A stretch of DNA of 64,000 nucleotides. Origin: Globisporangium splendens (taxonomy: Eukaryota > Oomycota > Peronosporomycetes > Pythiales > Pythiaceae). Position numbers and translations under genes: made by a program. Location of the stretch: contig VFIW01000042.1 in assembly GCA_006386115.1 (NCBI GenBank), positions 1 to 64,000 of the forward strand, given 5' to 3'. Shown piece by piece: positions 10,630 through 19,431 of this stretch (its first letter is position 1; each line of letters opens with the position of its first letter). The notes under the pieces were generated by a model. The model ran no database searches. It was given only the letters and a program-made list of their open reading frames with translations, and was not told the DNA's origin.

Positions 10630-11279
10630 TGTAATGGGCCATAACCAGCCATTACATCAAGGTAGATCTGTTCCCAGATCTAGTGTGTCACACACCACCT
10701 TCAGCGTGCATTGTGGAGACACAAATGACAAAGGGATTACGGTAATACAGTCCCCACATGCACGTGTGACGTCATTCGATGACGTCACGAGTGTTCTCTG
10801 TGCTGATCAGTGCAGAATGTTGCTCTCATGTACTAGTCAGTATAGAGCGATGACATCCATGTACTAATCAAGTACTGAGTGATGGTTCCTGCTTGGGAAA
10901 CTGGGCTGGCGACGAGACCGACGTGTGTCTGCCACCTGGAGTGAGTGGCGCGAGCCAATCACTTTGCAGGGATTTTATACAAGACTTGAAGTTCAAGCTT
11001 CTAGAAGATCCCGCAGGTTCAACCTCAGTGTACCCAAGGTTTTACATATCAGATTCATAGGTTTTATTGTGTATGTTTAGGTTTTAGTTATAAAACCTCT
11101 AGGAGCCCTTGGGGTTCATTAGCAAGTAGCGACAGGAACCATAACCATTTTTAATTCAGTTGCAAATTTTCCTCCAAGCCCTCAAGTCTTCTTCCTTCCT
11201 CCAAGTCGGGAGATCGCTTCCTCTGGCACAAGCGTGTGTGCCGTGTTTGAGGGACTGTTGTGAACAGCGCCCTCTTACA
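10630..11279 (+). repeat. Family A LTR 1 of the tandem array
   Basis: 650 bp from TGTAATGG to CCTCTTACA, joined on the left directly to family B RT coding sequence. It carries an E-box plus double TGACGTCA block and several short palindromes in its 5' half. Confidence 0.9.
10761..10787 (+). promoter_or_regulatory. E-box plus paired CRE-like sites in the family A LTR
   Basis: CACGTG at 10761-10766 is followed at once by TGACGTCA (10767-10774), a five-base spacer, and a second TGACGTCA (10780-10787). TGACGTCA is the classical CRE/ATF bZIP site and CACGTG the classical bHLH/bZIP site. The same block occurs at 17721-17747 and 24688-24714, and in altered spacing in the A1 and A2 LTRs. Conservation in every LTR copy suggests a promoter or enhancer role, but the factor is unknown. 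Confidence 0.45.
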
Positions 11280-11281
11280 CC

Positions 11282-11299
11282 TGGTAGCACTTCGAGCGG
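11282..11299 (+). other. Primer binding site of A3
   Basis: TGGTAGCAC begins two bases after the LTR end. The first eight bases match the complement of an initiator-methionine tRNA 3' end as known in animals (TGCTACCA). The equivalent site follows the LTRs of A1, A2 and A4. The actual oomycete tRNA was not available to compare. Confidence 0.6.
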
Positions 11300-11398
11300 T
11301 CCTTCCAACGACCCAGTGAAGTGAAGAGATTTGACGACGCGGCTTTAAGCACGTCGAGCATTCCTGTCCAAGACCCTGCGAGCATCCTTGTTCGGAAC

Positions 11399-12445
11399 AT
11401 GGATGCTACAGGAACCCCACTCGGTCCAGCAGTACCGGAAACTGTCGAGTTGACTATTGAGGGTTTCCCTCATTTGTCTTCTCATGAGTGGATGGCGCTT
11501 GAGCGCACGCGAGATGTCATCGGAGAGGCTGCTGTGGTCAGTCTGCTTCGATCGGCGTCTCCGGAGGACCAGAAGAGTGCGGTGGTCAGCTTTATGCACC
11601 ACGAGATCATGTCCTCCCGGAAGCAGGTCGCAACCCCTGTTTCCTCAATCAGGACGGTGCCACTGAAGCTTGACGTCTCTCCGTATCGAGGTGGAGAGAA
11701 CGAACCTCTCTCACGATGGTTCGTCGAGTTGGATGCAGCCATCGCTGCAAGACAACTGCGAGACCCTTCGCAGCAAGTGTTGTTCGCGATGTCCAACCTT
11801 GCGGGTCGTGCGAAGAGCTGGGCGTATGGCAAGCGTTTAGCGGATCTAAACTACTTCCCCAGCTACGACCACTTCAAGACCGAACTCAAGAAGGCGTTTG
11901 AACCTCCACAGAGTGAGTTCCGTGCGCGCGCCGAGTTCCTCAAGCTTCGTCAAGGCCGTTTCGACCTTCACTCGTATGCACAGCGTGCTCGCTACTTGGT
12001 GTCGAGTATCGTTGACGAGCCGATTGACGTTCCGACGCAAGTCGTGACGTTCATGACGGGTCTGAACGATGGTCCGATTCGGAACCAACTATTCCGCGAG
12101 TACCCCAAGACGCTGGACGAAGCCATTGAACGTGCGATGCAAGAAGAGTTCAGCATCAAGCAAGCGAAGTTCCATGGGTTTGCGTCGAGACCAATGCGGC
12201 AATCAAATGCCGTGCATGATGGTCCCGAGCCCATGGACATCTCGTATATTTCCGCGCCTGGAAATGAGCGTCCTCGCAACGATGGGAAGTGTTTCCGTTG
12301 CGGGAAGTCAGGTCACATTGCTCGGAACTGCAAGGTGTCTTTGCCAGGTCGGCAAACGACACAAGGTGCTCGTTCGAACAACCACGATCGTTCTTACGGT
12401 CGTCGGTTCGAGCGGTCACCTGGGCCAAAAAACGGGAATGGATAG
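11399..12445 (+). CDS. Gag polyprotein of A3 (intact)
   Basis: 348-aa protein from the ATG at 11399 (an in-frame GTG at 11321 would add 26 residues). The middle contains the retrotransposon-gag region (LAGRAKSWAYG, FRARAEFLKLRQGRFDLHSY), the capsid-like domain. Near the C-terminus is one CCHC zinc knuckle, CFRCGKSGHIARNC, which binds element RNA. The tail is Arg/Asn/Ser-rich. The frame ends at TAG 12443-12445, directly after a -1 slippery heptamer, so Gag is the default product and pol needs a frameshift. The stop is one codon earlier than in A2 and A4 (GGATAG versus GGACAGTAG). Confidence 0.85.
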   Translation: MDATGTPLGPAVPETVELTIEGFPHLSSHEWMALERTRDVIGEAAVVSLLRSASPEDQKSAVVSFMHHEIMSSRKQVATPVSSIRTVPLKLDVSPYRGGENEPLSRWFVELDAAIAARQLRDPSQQVLFAMSNLAGRAKSWAYGKRLADLNYFPSYDHFKTELKKAFEPPQSEFRARAEFLKLRQGRFDLHSYAQRARYLVSSIVDEPIDVPTQVVTFMTGLNDGPIRNQLFREYPKTLDEAIERAMQEEFSIKQAKFHGFASRPMRQSNAVHDGPEPMDISYISAPGNERPRNDGKCFRCGKSGHIARNCKVSLPGRQTTQGARSNNHDRSYGRRFERSPGPKNGNG

Positions 12446-12470
12446 TAGGGGCGGGGCCTCCTACTGGCCC
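12427..12470 (+). promoter_or_regulatory. Predicted -1 ribosomal frameshift site at the gag-pro junction of A3
   Basis: The heptamer A AAA AAC at 12427-12433 sits in the exact zero-frame phasing of the canonical X XXY YYZ slippery site, four codons before the gag stop. The protease ORF lies in the -1 frame across it. Ten bases downstream, 12444-12451 can pair with 12458-12465 in an eight-bp stem (one G-T wobble) around a six-base CGGGGC loop. Loop bases 12454-12457 (GGGC) can pair with 12467-12470 (GCCC), giving a possible H-type pseudoknot. The same arrangement occurs in A2 and A4. Confidence 0.65.
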
Positions 12471-15400
12471 GGAAAAGAGGACTGTGGACGTTGTGGAGAC
12501 ACAGGACTCTGGCCCCTATGTGCATCAAGCACATGTAGTTTCCACTATGAGTGAGAAGAGTGTCAGTCAAACGTCAAGTTTGATCGTTCACAAAGTTCAT
12601 GTAAACGGTATTGCAACGCCTCTACGAGCTTTGGTTGGCACTGGTGCGTCGAACAACTTTGTTCGAAATGAAGTGATCGTCAGGCATGGTGTCTTCGTGC
12701 CTGATGCGAATGAAGAGAAGACAATGATTGTCCGGTTGGCAAATGGGTCAACTGGGAAGATTTCCGAGGTGAAGACGAGTTTATTTTACTCGACCTCGAT
12801 GACGAGTTTGACATCATCCTGGGAATGCCGTGGTTGAAGCGTTACCAACCTAGCATTGACTGGATGAATATGAAGATCTCCGTTGACAAGTCACGCGATG
12901 TTGACTTGTGCTGCACAACAACGGACGAAGTGGTATGGGTGTACACATCTGTGGAAGAGATCCCAGATGACCCTTGTGATATTGCGGTGTGCGATGGCCC
13001 CCCATGTTCGAAAGCGGTACCCATTTTGAAGACGACGAACGGAGGTGGAGCAGTCAGGCGCCAGAAAAAGACTGTCTCCTTTGCCATCGACGACGGGAAG
13101 GTTCGCGATGGCGTTGACAAGAGTGAATGGAAGAGGAACAAACACCCTTCCCAAGACAAGAAGAAGAAGACCAGCAAGAGAAGTTTTTCGCCAAGAGTTT
13201 TGAGTACCCCTGATCAAGGTACAAGTGGCGATGACGAAGGGAGTGTCCAAGCACAAGACACTCCAAGCGAGTTTGTGAATATCGCGGTCTACAATGAAGA
13301 AGGTGACGTGGATGTAATCCGTCACATGAAGATTGAAAATCCTCCAAGTTCAGTCGAAGAATTGATTTCCTTGCCATCGATGAGCAAGAAGACACTGGAG
13401 CGCAGCCTAGCGAGAGGCGATATTGCGCAGGTGTGTGTGATCGTCGAAACGGTCGACGAAGGCTTCGTCAACACAGCATCGAGTGCGGATGCAGATGTAT
13501 TGGACGAAAAGACACGGAAGGAGAGGTTCGAGGAGCAGTCGTGGGACTCCCTCAAGAAGAACCCCGTGTATGCGCTTGTCAAGGAATATGAAGACATTTT
13601 CCCTGACAAGGTGCCGGACGAGTTGCCATTCGATAGAGGCATTCGTCACGAGATTGATGTACTTCCTGGCACGAAGTACTGCACCACAAGACAGTGGCCG
13701 TTGCCAAAGGAACAAGTCGAGGCGATCGACGAGTTCTTTGCACAACGTGCTAAGGCTGGTCATGTGCGGGAAAGCAAGTCTCCGCATTGCAGCCCCACTT
13801 TCTGTGTGAAGAAGGCAACTGGAGGTTGGCGCATTGTTCATGCTTTCAACAAGATGAACGACGCGACAATTCCAGCCCAGACTCCGGTTCCACGCAAGGA
13901 CATGATCCTTGATGGAATGGTTGGCAGCACCGTCTTTAGTGCTATCGATCTGAAAGATGGGTTCTATCAGATTCGAATGCGCGAAGACGATGTTCCACTA
14001 ACCGCAGTGAGTACCCCGAGTGGTATGCTGTGGGAATGGTTAGTGATGCCACAGGGACTGAAGAATGCTCCTGCGACCTTCAATCGAATGGTCACAAACG
14101 TTCTTCGCCCTCTGCGAACATTTGCACCAAGTTACTTTGACGACATTTTCGTTCATAGTAAGGCCACGAATGGGAAGTCTGATGTCGATGTTCATCTCGA
14201 TCATCTTCGTCAAGTTTTCCAGGTCATGCGTGAGAACAAACTCTGCGCGAACTTGAAGAAGTGCATGTTCTTCGCCCCCGAGATCCCTGTTCTCGGTTGT
14301 TTTGTGGGCAAGAGCGGTGTTCGAGTCGATCCGGAGAAGGTCAAAGCTATTGACGATTGGCCAGTGCCTCAGAACGCCAAACAGCTACGACAATGGTTGG
14401 GTCTAGCCAACTACTTGCACAAGTACACGCGCAATTATGCAGTGTTGGTGCAACCCCTCACACAGCTCTTGAAGAAAGACGTTGAGTGGAAGTGGTCGAA
14501 AGACCATCAGACGGCATTCGAAGAAGTCAAGAGGAGTCTTCGAGAAGCTCCTGTGTTGGCTCTGCCAAACCACGACAAGTCGTTCCACGTCGTCTGTGAT
14601 GCGAGCGACTATGCCATCGGTTGCGCATTGATGCAACACGATGATGAGGGTCATGAGCGAGTTGTGTTGTGTCAGTCACGACAACTCCGACCCGCAGAAC
14701 GGAACTACCTAGTTCACGACAAGGAACTTCTGGCGATGAAGTATTCTTTGGTCAAGTTCCGTGTGTATCTGCTTGGCAAGGAGCGCTTTGTTATCTACAC
14801 TGATCACGCGTCTCTGCGTACGGCAGTGAAGACTCCTCATTTGTCGCAAAGAATGGCGAGATGGTTCTCCTTCTTTGCAGAGTACAACTTCGTTGTACAC
14901 TACAAGCCAGGCAAGACGAACATCTTAGCCGATGCGCTGTCAAGACGTCCGGATTACGATCCGAAGACCAAGAGTGAGGACACGGATGGAGCGTGTCGAC
15001 TCTGTGAAGATGTTCAAGCGATCGCGGTGCGAGCTGCGACTACAGTGCGAGAAGAGATCGTCGAAGGGTACAAGTCTGACGAAACATGTCAGGACTTGTT
15101 GAAGTGGACCCTTCCGACAAAGCACTGCAAGGTCTTCCGTCGCGCACAAGATCGCGAGTTCACCGCTCCTGAGTACACAATAGGTTGTTGTACTATGCGG
15201 TCGAACAAGGGGATACAGCAAGGGTTGTTGTTCCCAACGACGAAGGTCTGCGTCATCGACTCTTGTATGAGTACCATGACAGTCCTTCGGGTGGCCGCCT
15301 CGGACGTGAGAAAACGTTTCTCAGTCTTTCCCGGGATTACTACTGGCCACACATGTACAAGTGGGTCCGCAAGTATGTGAGGACTTGCGAGATCTGCCAA

Positions 15401-17170
15401 CGAGTGAAACCCTCTGGTTCCACGCAGGCACCACTTCGTTCATTGGCTGTCCCATCGGATAGTTGGAAGTCTGTGAGTATGGATTTCATATTCGGACTTC
15501 CAAGAGACACACATGGACGCAATGGCATCCTTGTGTTGGTGGACCGATTCAGCAAGATGGTTCATCTTGCGCCTGTTTCGGACAAGATCTCTGCTGAGAA
15601 GACTGCCGAGGTCTTTGTAGACGTCGTATTCCGTCTACACGGACTACCAGTCGAGATCGTGTCTGACCGTGACACCCGTTTCACGTCCAAGTTCTGGCGT
15701 GCACTGTTCGGACTTCTGGACACCAAGTTGTCCATGTCAACAGCGGCACACCCTGAAACGGACGGTCAAACAGAGCGAGTGAATCGTGTCCTAGAAGACG
15801 TGTTGCGCAGCTACGCAACGTCTTTCAAAGAGTGGAGTGAGTATCTCCCTCTTGCCGAGTTTGTGTTGAACAACTCCACGCATGTCTCGACAGGTCACTC
15901 TCCATTTTATGTGAACTATGGCATTCACCCTCGAGTGCCTGCTTCCATAATGGGTGAGGTCTCTACCTTAAGTGAGGGAGGGGCTCCGGCTCATGGAAAC
16001 AAGCCGAAGTCGTCTTATGACCTGAATGCTGCTTCCGAGTTGAAAGCAAATTTTGACTCGATGAAACCCCTCGACGACCTAACAAGTCGTGAAGAGCAGC
16101 AAGTCGATGACTTTGTTGTGAGGAGACAAGCCGTTGTGAGGTTTGTTCGAGACGCAATCGCGAAGGCTCAGGATCTGCAAAAGGAACAAGCAGACAAGAG
16201 CGGAAGGAAGAACAAGCAAGTGTATAAGATCAATGATCTTGTATTACTTAGCACGGCGAACCTGCCTGAACATGCAGTGTCCAACTTGGGAAGCTCCAAG
16301 CTTCTGCCAAGGTTCATTGGACCGTTCAAGGTAGTGAAATGCAATGGTGATACCTACACGCTAGACATACCTACACGCATGCGTCTACATCCGACATTTT
16401 ATGTGGGTAGACTAAAGCCTTACCTTCCAAGTGGATCTGCGGATCCTACGAGATCTTCCGCAAACGATCGAGCTGATCGTGAAGCCTCTCCACTTGATTG
16501 CGAAAAGCAAACAGCTCATCGCTCTGGAGATTCTTCTCGGCGTACAGGAGTTGCAGGACGTCGAAGGATTGGTCCTTCACTGCCTCCAACGCTTGAAGAC
16601 GAGAATGGTATTCACCACGAAGTACCTCGAGAGCCGAACCTGCCTCTTCCACAGAGCGCAAAAGGCGATCGTGAGCCAACTCACGAGACTTCTCATTCTT
16701 CCGGAGTCGAACAAGTTTGTCCTGAACCTGTTGGAACCGTTCCTCATAACGGGACTCCAAAGCCGAACACTGGGCAGAACCTTCTGTCAGATCGTCGATC
16801 TTCGACTCATGATCGGCGACAAGGTTCTCGAGACTCTCGCAGCGTTCCTCAAGTGTCGAACAACGCTGCTGCAAAGCCTCGATTTGTCCACGATGAGCAC
16901 TCTTCCACTTCCAGAGTCGCTCAATCGTTTTCTCGTTCAGCCCCACCCCCGTTGTTAGACTCTCAGGGAGAGCATCGCTGGGTGGTTGAGTCGATTGTTG
17001 ATCACGAAGATCGACCGACTCATCGTCGAGGAAAGAAGCAGTTGAACCATCAACGCTTCTACAGAGTTCGGTGGCGTGGATATCCACCGAGCTTGGACAC
17101 GTGGGAGCCTCGTCAGACATTGGAGTCTGATGTTCCCGACGTGGTCCGCAGCTATGAGAACTGCTTGTAG
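12434..17170 (+). pseudogene. Pol of A3: protease, RT, RNase H, integrase, chromodomain (two lesions plus a shared frame break)
   Basis: After the frameshift site the protease frame runs to 12837. Its catalytic DTG motif reads GTG because codon 12637-12639 is GGC. The frame then steps by -1 near 12768 into the pol frame that starts GEDEFILLDL and contains ILGMPWL. This step is shared with A2 and A4. RT has the YFDD box near 14135, followed by RNase H (CDASDYAIGCAL, YTDHASL). A seven-base loss near 15104, relative to A4, breaks the frame between RNase H and integrase. The last ORF to 17170 has the HHCC finger (CEICQRVKPSG), DDE core (MDFIFGLP, SDRDTRF, DGQTERVNR), the LLPRFIGPFKV module, a Ser/Arg-rich linker and a chromodomain (FYRVRWRGYPPSLDTWEPRQ). 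Not functional as it stands. Confidence 0.85.
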
Positions 17171-17513
17171 CGTCACCAGGGGGGACACTACGACGACCAG
17201 AGCTACGGTTCGCTCTGTCGTCAGCGGGAGTTCTTCTTTCGGCACGAGCATTGCCACGACGAAGAAGACGCTCCATCTTGTTCTCGTTCTCAAGACGAAC
17301 AAATGTTCGCCATGAGTCTCTCTGGGCTGCGATGTGTTGGTTCGGACCATCGCGATCGTTGATCCGACGCCAACTGAAGAACCGCTCCTTGTAGAACTCG
17401 AGCTCCCCCTTCTTCTTCAGAATGGGAGAAATGTCGAAGAGTTCTGGAGCTATCTGCTGTCGCTTGGACGACGGACGTTCTTCACGGTTCACTTGGTCAC
17501 TTGGTCGCTTCAT
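16446..17513 (-). CDS. Antisense coiled-coil ORF of A3 (355 aa)
   Basis: Uninterrupted minus-strand ORF with ATG at 17513, about 77 bases inside the 3' LTR. The open frame extends further up to an ATG at 17612 inside the LTR. It overlaps, in antisense, the linker and chromodomain end of pol. The N-terminal third is basic (MKRPSDQVNREERPSSKR) with a WRRI and Arg-rich stretch, the middle is Ser/Asp-rich, and the last 160 residues are a long Leu/Glu/Arg heptad coiled coil (CSTLEERCESLENLV, RYEERFQQVQDKLVRLRK, FRNQVERLHDQLDRLRKI). A4 carries the same ORF open, with about a dozen amino-acid changes, none within the coiled coil proper. I do not recognise a family. A pyrimidine-rich acceptor-like tract ending in GCAG sits about 35 bases before the ATG. 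Could be a real antisense gene or a by-product of sense codon bias. Confidence 0.55.
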   Translation of the reverse strand: MKRPSDQVNREERPSSKRQQIAPELFDISPILKKKGELEFYKERFFSWRRINDRDGPNQHIAAQRDSWRTFVRLENENKMERLLRRGNARAERRTPADDRANRSSGRRSVPPGDATSSSHSCGPRREHQTPMSDEAPTCPSSVDIHATELCRSVDGSTASFLDDESVDLRDQQSTQPPSDALPESLTTGVGLNEKTIERLWKWKSAHRGQIEALQQRCSTLEERCESLENLVADHESKIDDLTEGSAQCSALESRYEERFQQVQDKLVRLRKNEKSRELAHDRLLRSVEEAGSALEVLRGEYHSRLQALEAVKDQSFDVLQLLYAEKNLQSDELFAFRNQVERLHDQLDRLRKIS

Positions 17514-17576
17514 TGCCAATTGGAAAGTGAACTGCTCCGAAAGGTCTGCAAAAGTACGCAAGGTACTTGTGAGTTT

Positions 17577-17589
17577 AAGGAGGGGATGG
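17577..17589 (+). other. Polypurine tract of A3
   Basis: AAGGAGGGGATGG directly before the shared middle LTR, the usual primer for plus-strand DNA synthesis in LTR elements. One T interrupts the purine run. Confidence 0.7.
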
Positions 17590-18240
17590 TGTAATGGGCC
17601 ACAACCAGCCATTACATCAAGGTGGATCTGTTCCCAGATCTAGTGTGTCACACACCACCTTCAGCGTGCATTGTGGAGACACAAATGACAAAGGGATTAC
17701 GGTAAGACAGTCCCCACATGCACGTGTGACGTCATTCGATGACGTCACGAGTGTTCTCTGTGCTGATCAGTGCAGAATGTTGTTCTCATGTACTAATCAG
17801 TACAGAGCAATGACATCCATGTACTAATCAAGTACTGAGTGATGGTTCCTGCTTGGGAAACTGGACTGGCGACGAGACCGACGTGTCTCTGCCACCTGGA
17901 GTGAGTGGCGCGAGCCAATCACTTTGCAGGGATTTTAAATAAGACTTGAAGTTCAAGCTTCTAGAAGATCCCGTAGGTTCAACCTCAGTGTACCCAAGGT
18001 TTTATATATCAGATTCATAGGTTTTATTGTGTATGTTTAGGTTTTAGTTATAAAACCTGTAGGATCCCTTGGGGTTCATTTGTAAGTAGCGACAGGAACC
18101 ATAACCATTTTCAATTCAGTTGCAAATTTTCCTCCAAGTACCTCAAGTCTTCTTCCTCCCTCCAAGTCGGGAGATCGCTTCCTCTGGCACAAGCGTGTGT
18201 GCCGTGTTTGAGGGACTGTTGTGAACAGCGCCCTCTTACA
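17590..18240 (+). repeat. Family A LTR 2, shared by A3 (3') and A4 (5')
   Basis: 651 bp, TGTAATGG...CCTCTTACA. A polypurine tract precedes it and the PBS-like TGGTAGCAC follows two bases after its end, so it functions formally as the 3' LTR of A3 and the 5' LTR of A4. Confidence 0.9.
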
Positions 18241-18359
18241 CCTGGTAGCACTTCGAGCGGTCCTTCCAACGACCCAGTGAAGTGAAGAGGTTTGACGACG
18301 CGGCTTTAAGCACGTCGAGCATTCCTGTCCAAGACCCTGCGAGCATCCTTGTTTGGAAC

Positions 18360-19409
18360 ATGGATGCTACAGGAACCCCACTCGGTCCAGCAGTACCGGA
18401 AACTGTCGAGTTGACTATTGAGGGTTTCCCTCATTTGTCTTCTCATGAGTGGATGGCGCTTGAGCGCACGCGAGATGTCATCGGAGAGGCTGCTGTGGTC
18501 AGTCTGCTTCGATCGGCGTCTCCGGAGGACCAGAAGAGTGCGGTGGTCAGCTTCATGCACCACGAGATCATGTCCTCCCGGAAGCAGGTCGCAACCCCTG
18601 TTTCCTCAATCAGGACGGTGCCACTGAAGCTTGACGTCTCTCCGTATCGCGGCGGAGAGAACGAACCTCTCTCACGATGGTTCGTCGAGTTGGATGCAGC
18701 CATCGCTGCAAGACAACTGCGAGACCCTTCGCAGCAAGTGTTGTTCGCGATGTCCAACCTTGCGGGTCGTGCGAAGAGCTGGGCGTATGGCAAGCGTTTA
18801 GCCGATCTAAACTGCTTCCCCAGCTACGACCACTTCAAGACCGAACTCAAGAAGGCGTTTGAACCTCCACAGAGTGAGTTCCGTGCGCGCGCCGAGTTCC
18901 TCAAGCTTCGTCAAGGCCGTTTCGATCTTCACTCGTATGCACAGCGTGCTCGTTACTTGGTATCGAGTATCGTTGACGAGCCGATTGACGTTCCGACGCA
19001 AGTCGTGACGTTCATGACGGGTCTGAACGATGGTCCGATTCGGAACCAACTGTTCCGCGAGTACCCCAAGACGCTGGACGAAGCCATTGAACGCGCGATG
19101 CAAGAAGAGTTCAGCATCAAGCAAGCGAAGTTCCATGGGTTTGCGTCGAGACCAATGCGGCAATCAAATGCCGTGCATGATGGTCCCGAGCCCATGAACA
19201 TCTCGTATATTTCCGCGCCTGGAAATGAGCGTCCTCGCAACGATGGGAAGTGTTTCCGTTGCGGGAAGTCAGGTCACATTGCTCGGAACTGCAAGGTGTC
19301 TTTGCCAGGTCGGCAAACGACACAAGGTGCTCGTTCGAACAACCACGATCGTTCTTACGGTCGTCGGTTCGAGCGGTCACCTGGGCCAAAAAACGGGAAT
19401 GGACAGTAG
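18360..19409 (+). CDS. Gag polyprotein of A4 (intact)
   Basis: 349-aa protein almost identical to A3 Gag, with the same capsid-like region and a single CCHC knuckle (CFRCGKSGHIARNC) near 19252-19293. It ends GNGQ-stop. One visible replacement is MNISYI where A2 and A3 have MDISYI. Start taken at the ATG 18360; an in-frame GTG at 18282 is an alternative. The -1 slippery site overlaps its last codons. Confidence 0.85.
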   Translation: MDATGTPLGPAVPETVELTIEGFPHLSSHEWMALERTRDVIGEAAVVSLLRSASPEDQKSAVVSFMHHEIMSSRKQVATPVSSIRTVPLKLDVSPYRGGENEPLSRWFVELDAAIAARQLRDPSQQVLFAMSNLAGRAKSWAYGKRLADLNCFPSYDHFKTELKKAFEPPQSEFRARAEFLKLRQGRFDLHSYAQRARYLVSSIVDEPIDVPTQVVTFMTGLNDGPIRNQLFREYPKTLDEAIERAMQEEFSIKQAKFHGFASRPMRQSNAVHDGPEPMNISYISAPGNERPRNDGKCFRCGKSGHIARNCKVSLPGRQTTQGARSNNHDRSYGRRFERSPGPKNGNGQ

Positions 19410-19431
19410 GGGCGGGGCCTCCTACTGGCCC
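19388..19431 (+). promoter_or_regulatory. Predicted -1 ribosomal frameshift site at the gag-pro junction of A4
   Basis: A AAA AAC at 19388-19394 in zero-frame phasing, with the same downstream GTAGGGGcggggcCTCCTAC hairpin as in A3. The site is also kept in A2 (3414-3420), although coding frames around it have decayed there. Confidence 0.65.

Noticed and set aside
10634..10867. 77-codon ORF inside each family A LTR (also at 17594, 24561 and, in part, 1319 and 1534)
   Set aside because: It recurs only because the LTR recurs. It lies over the palindrome-rich promoter part and has no ATG context or domain.
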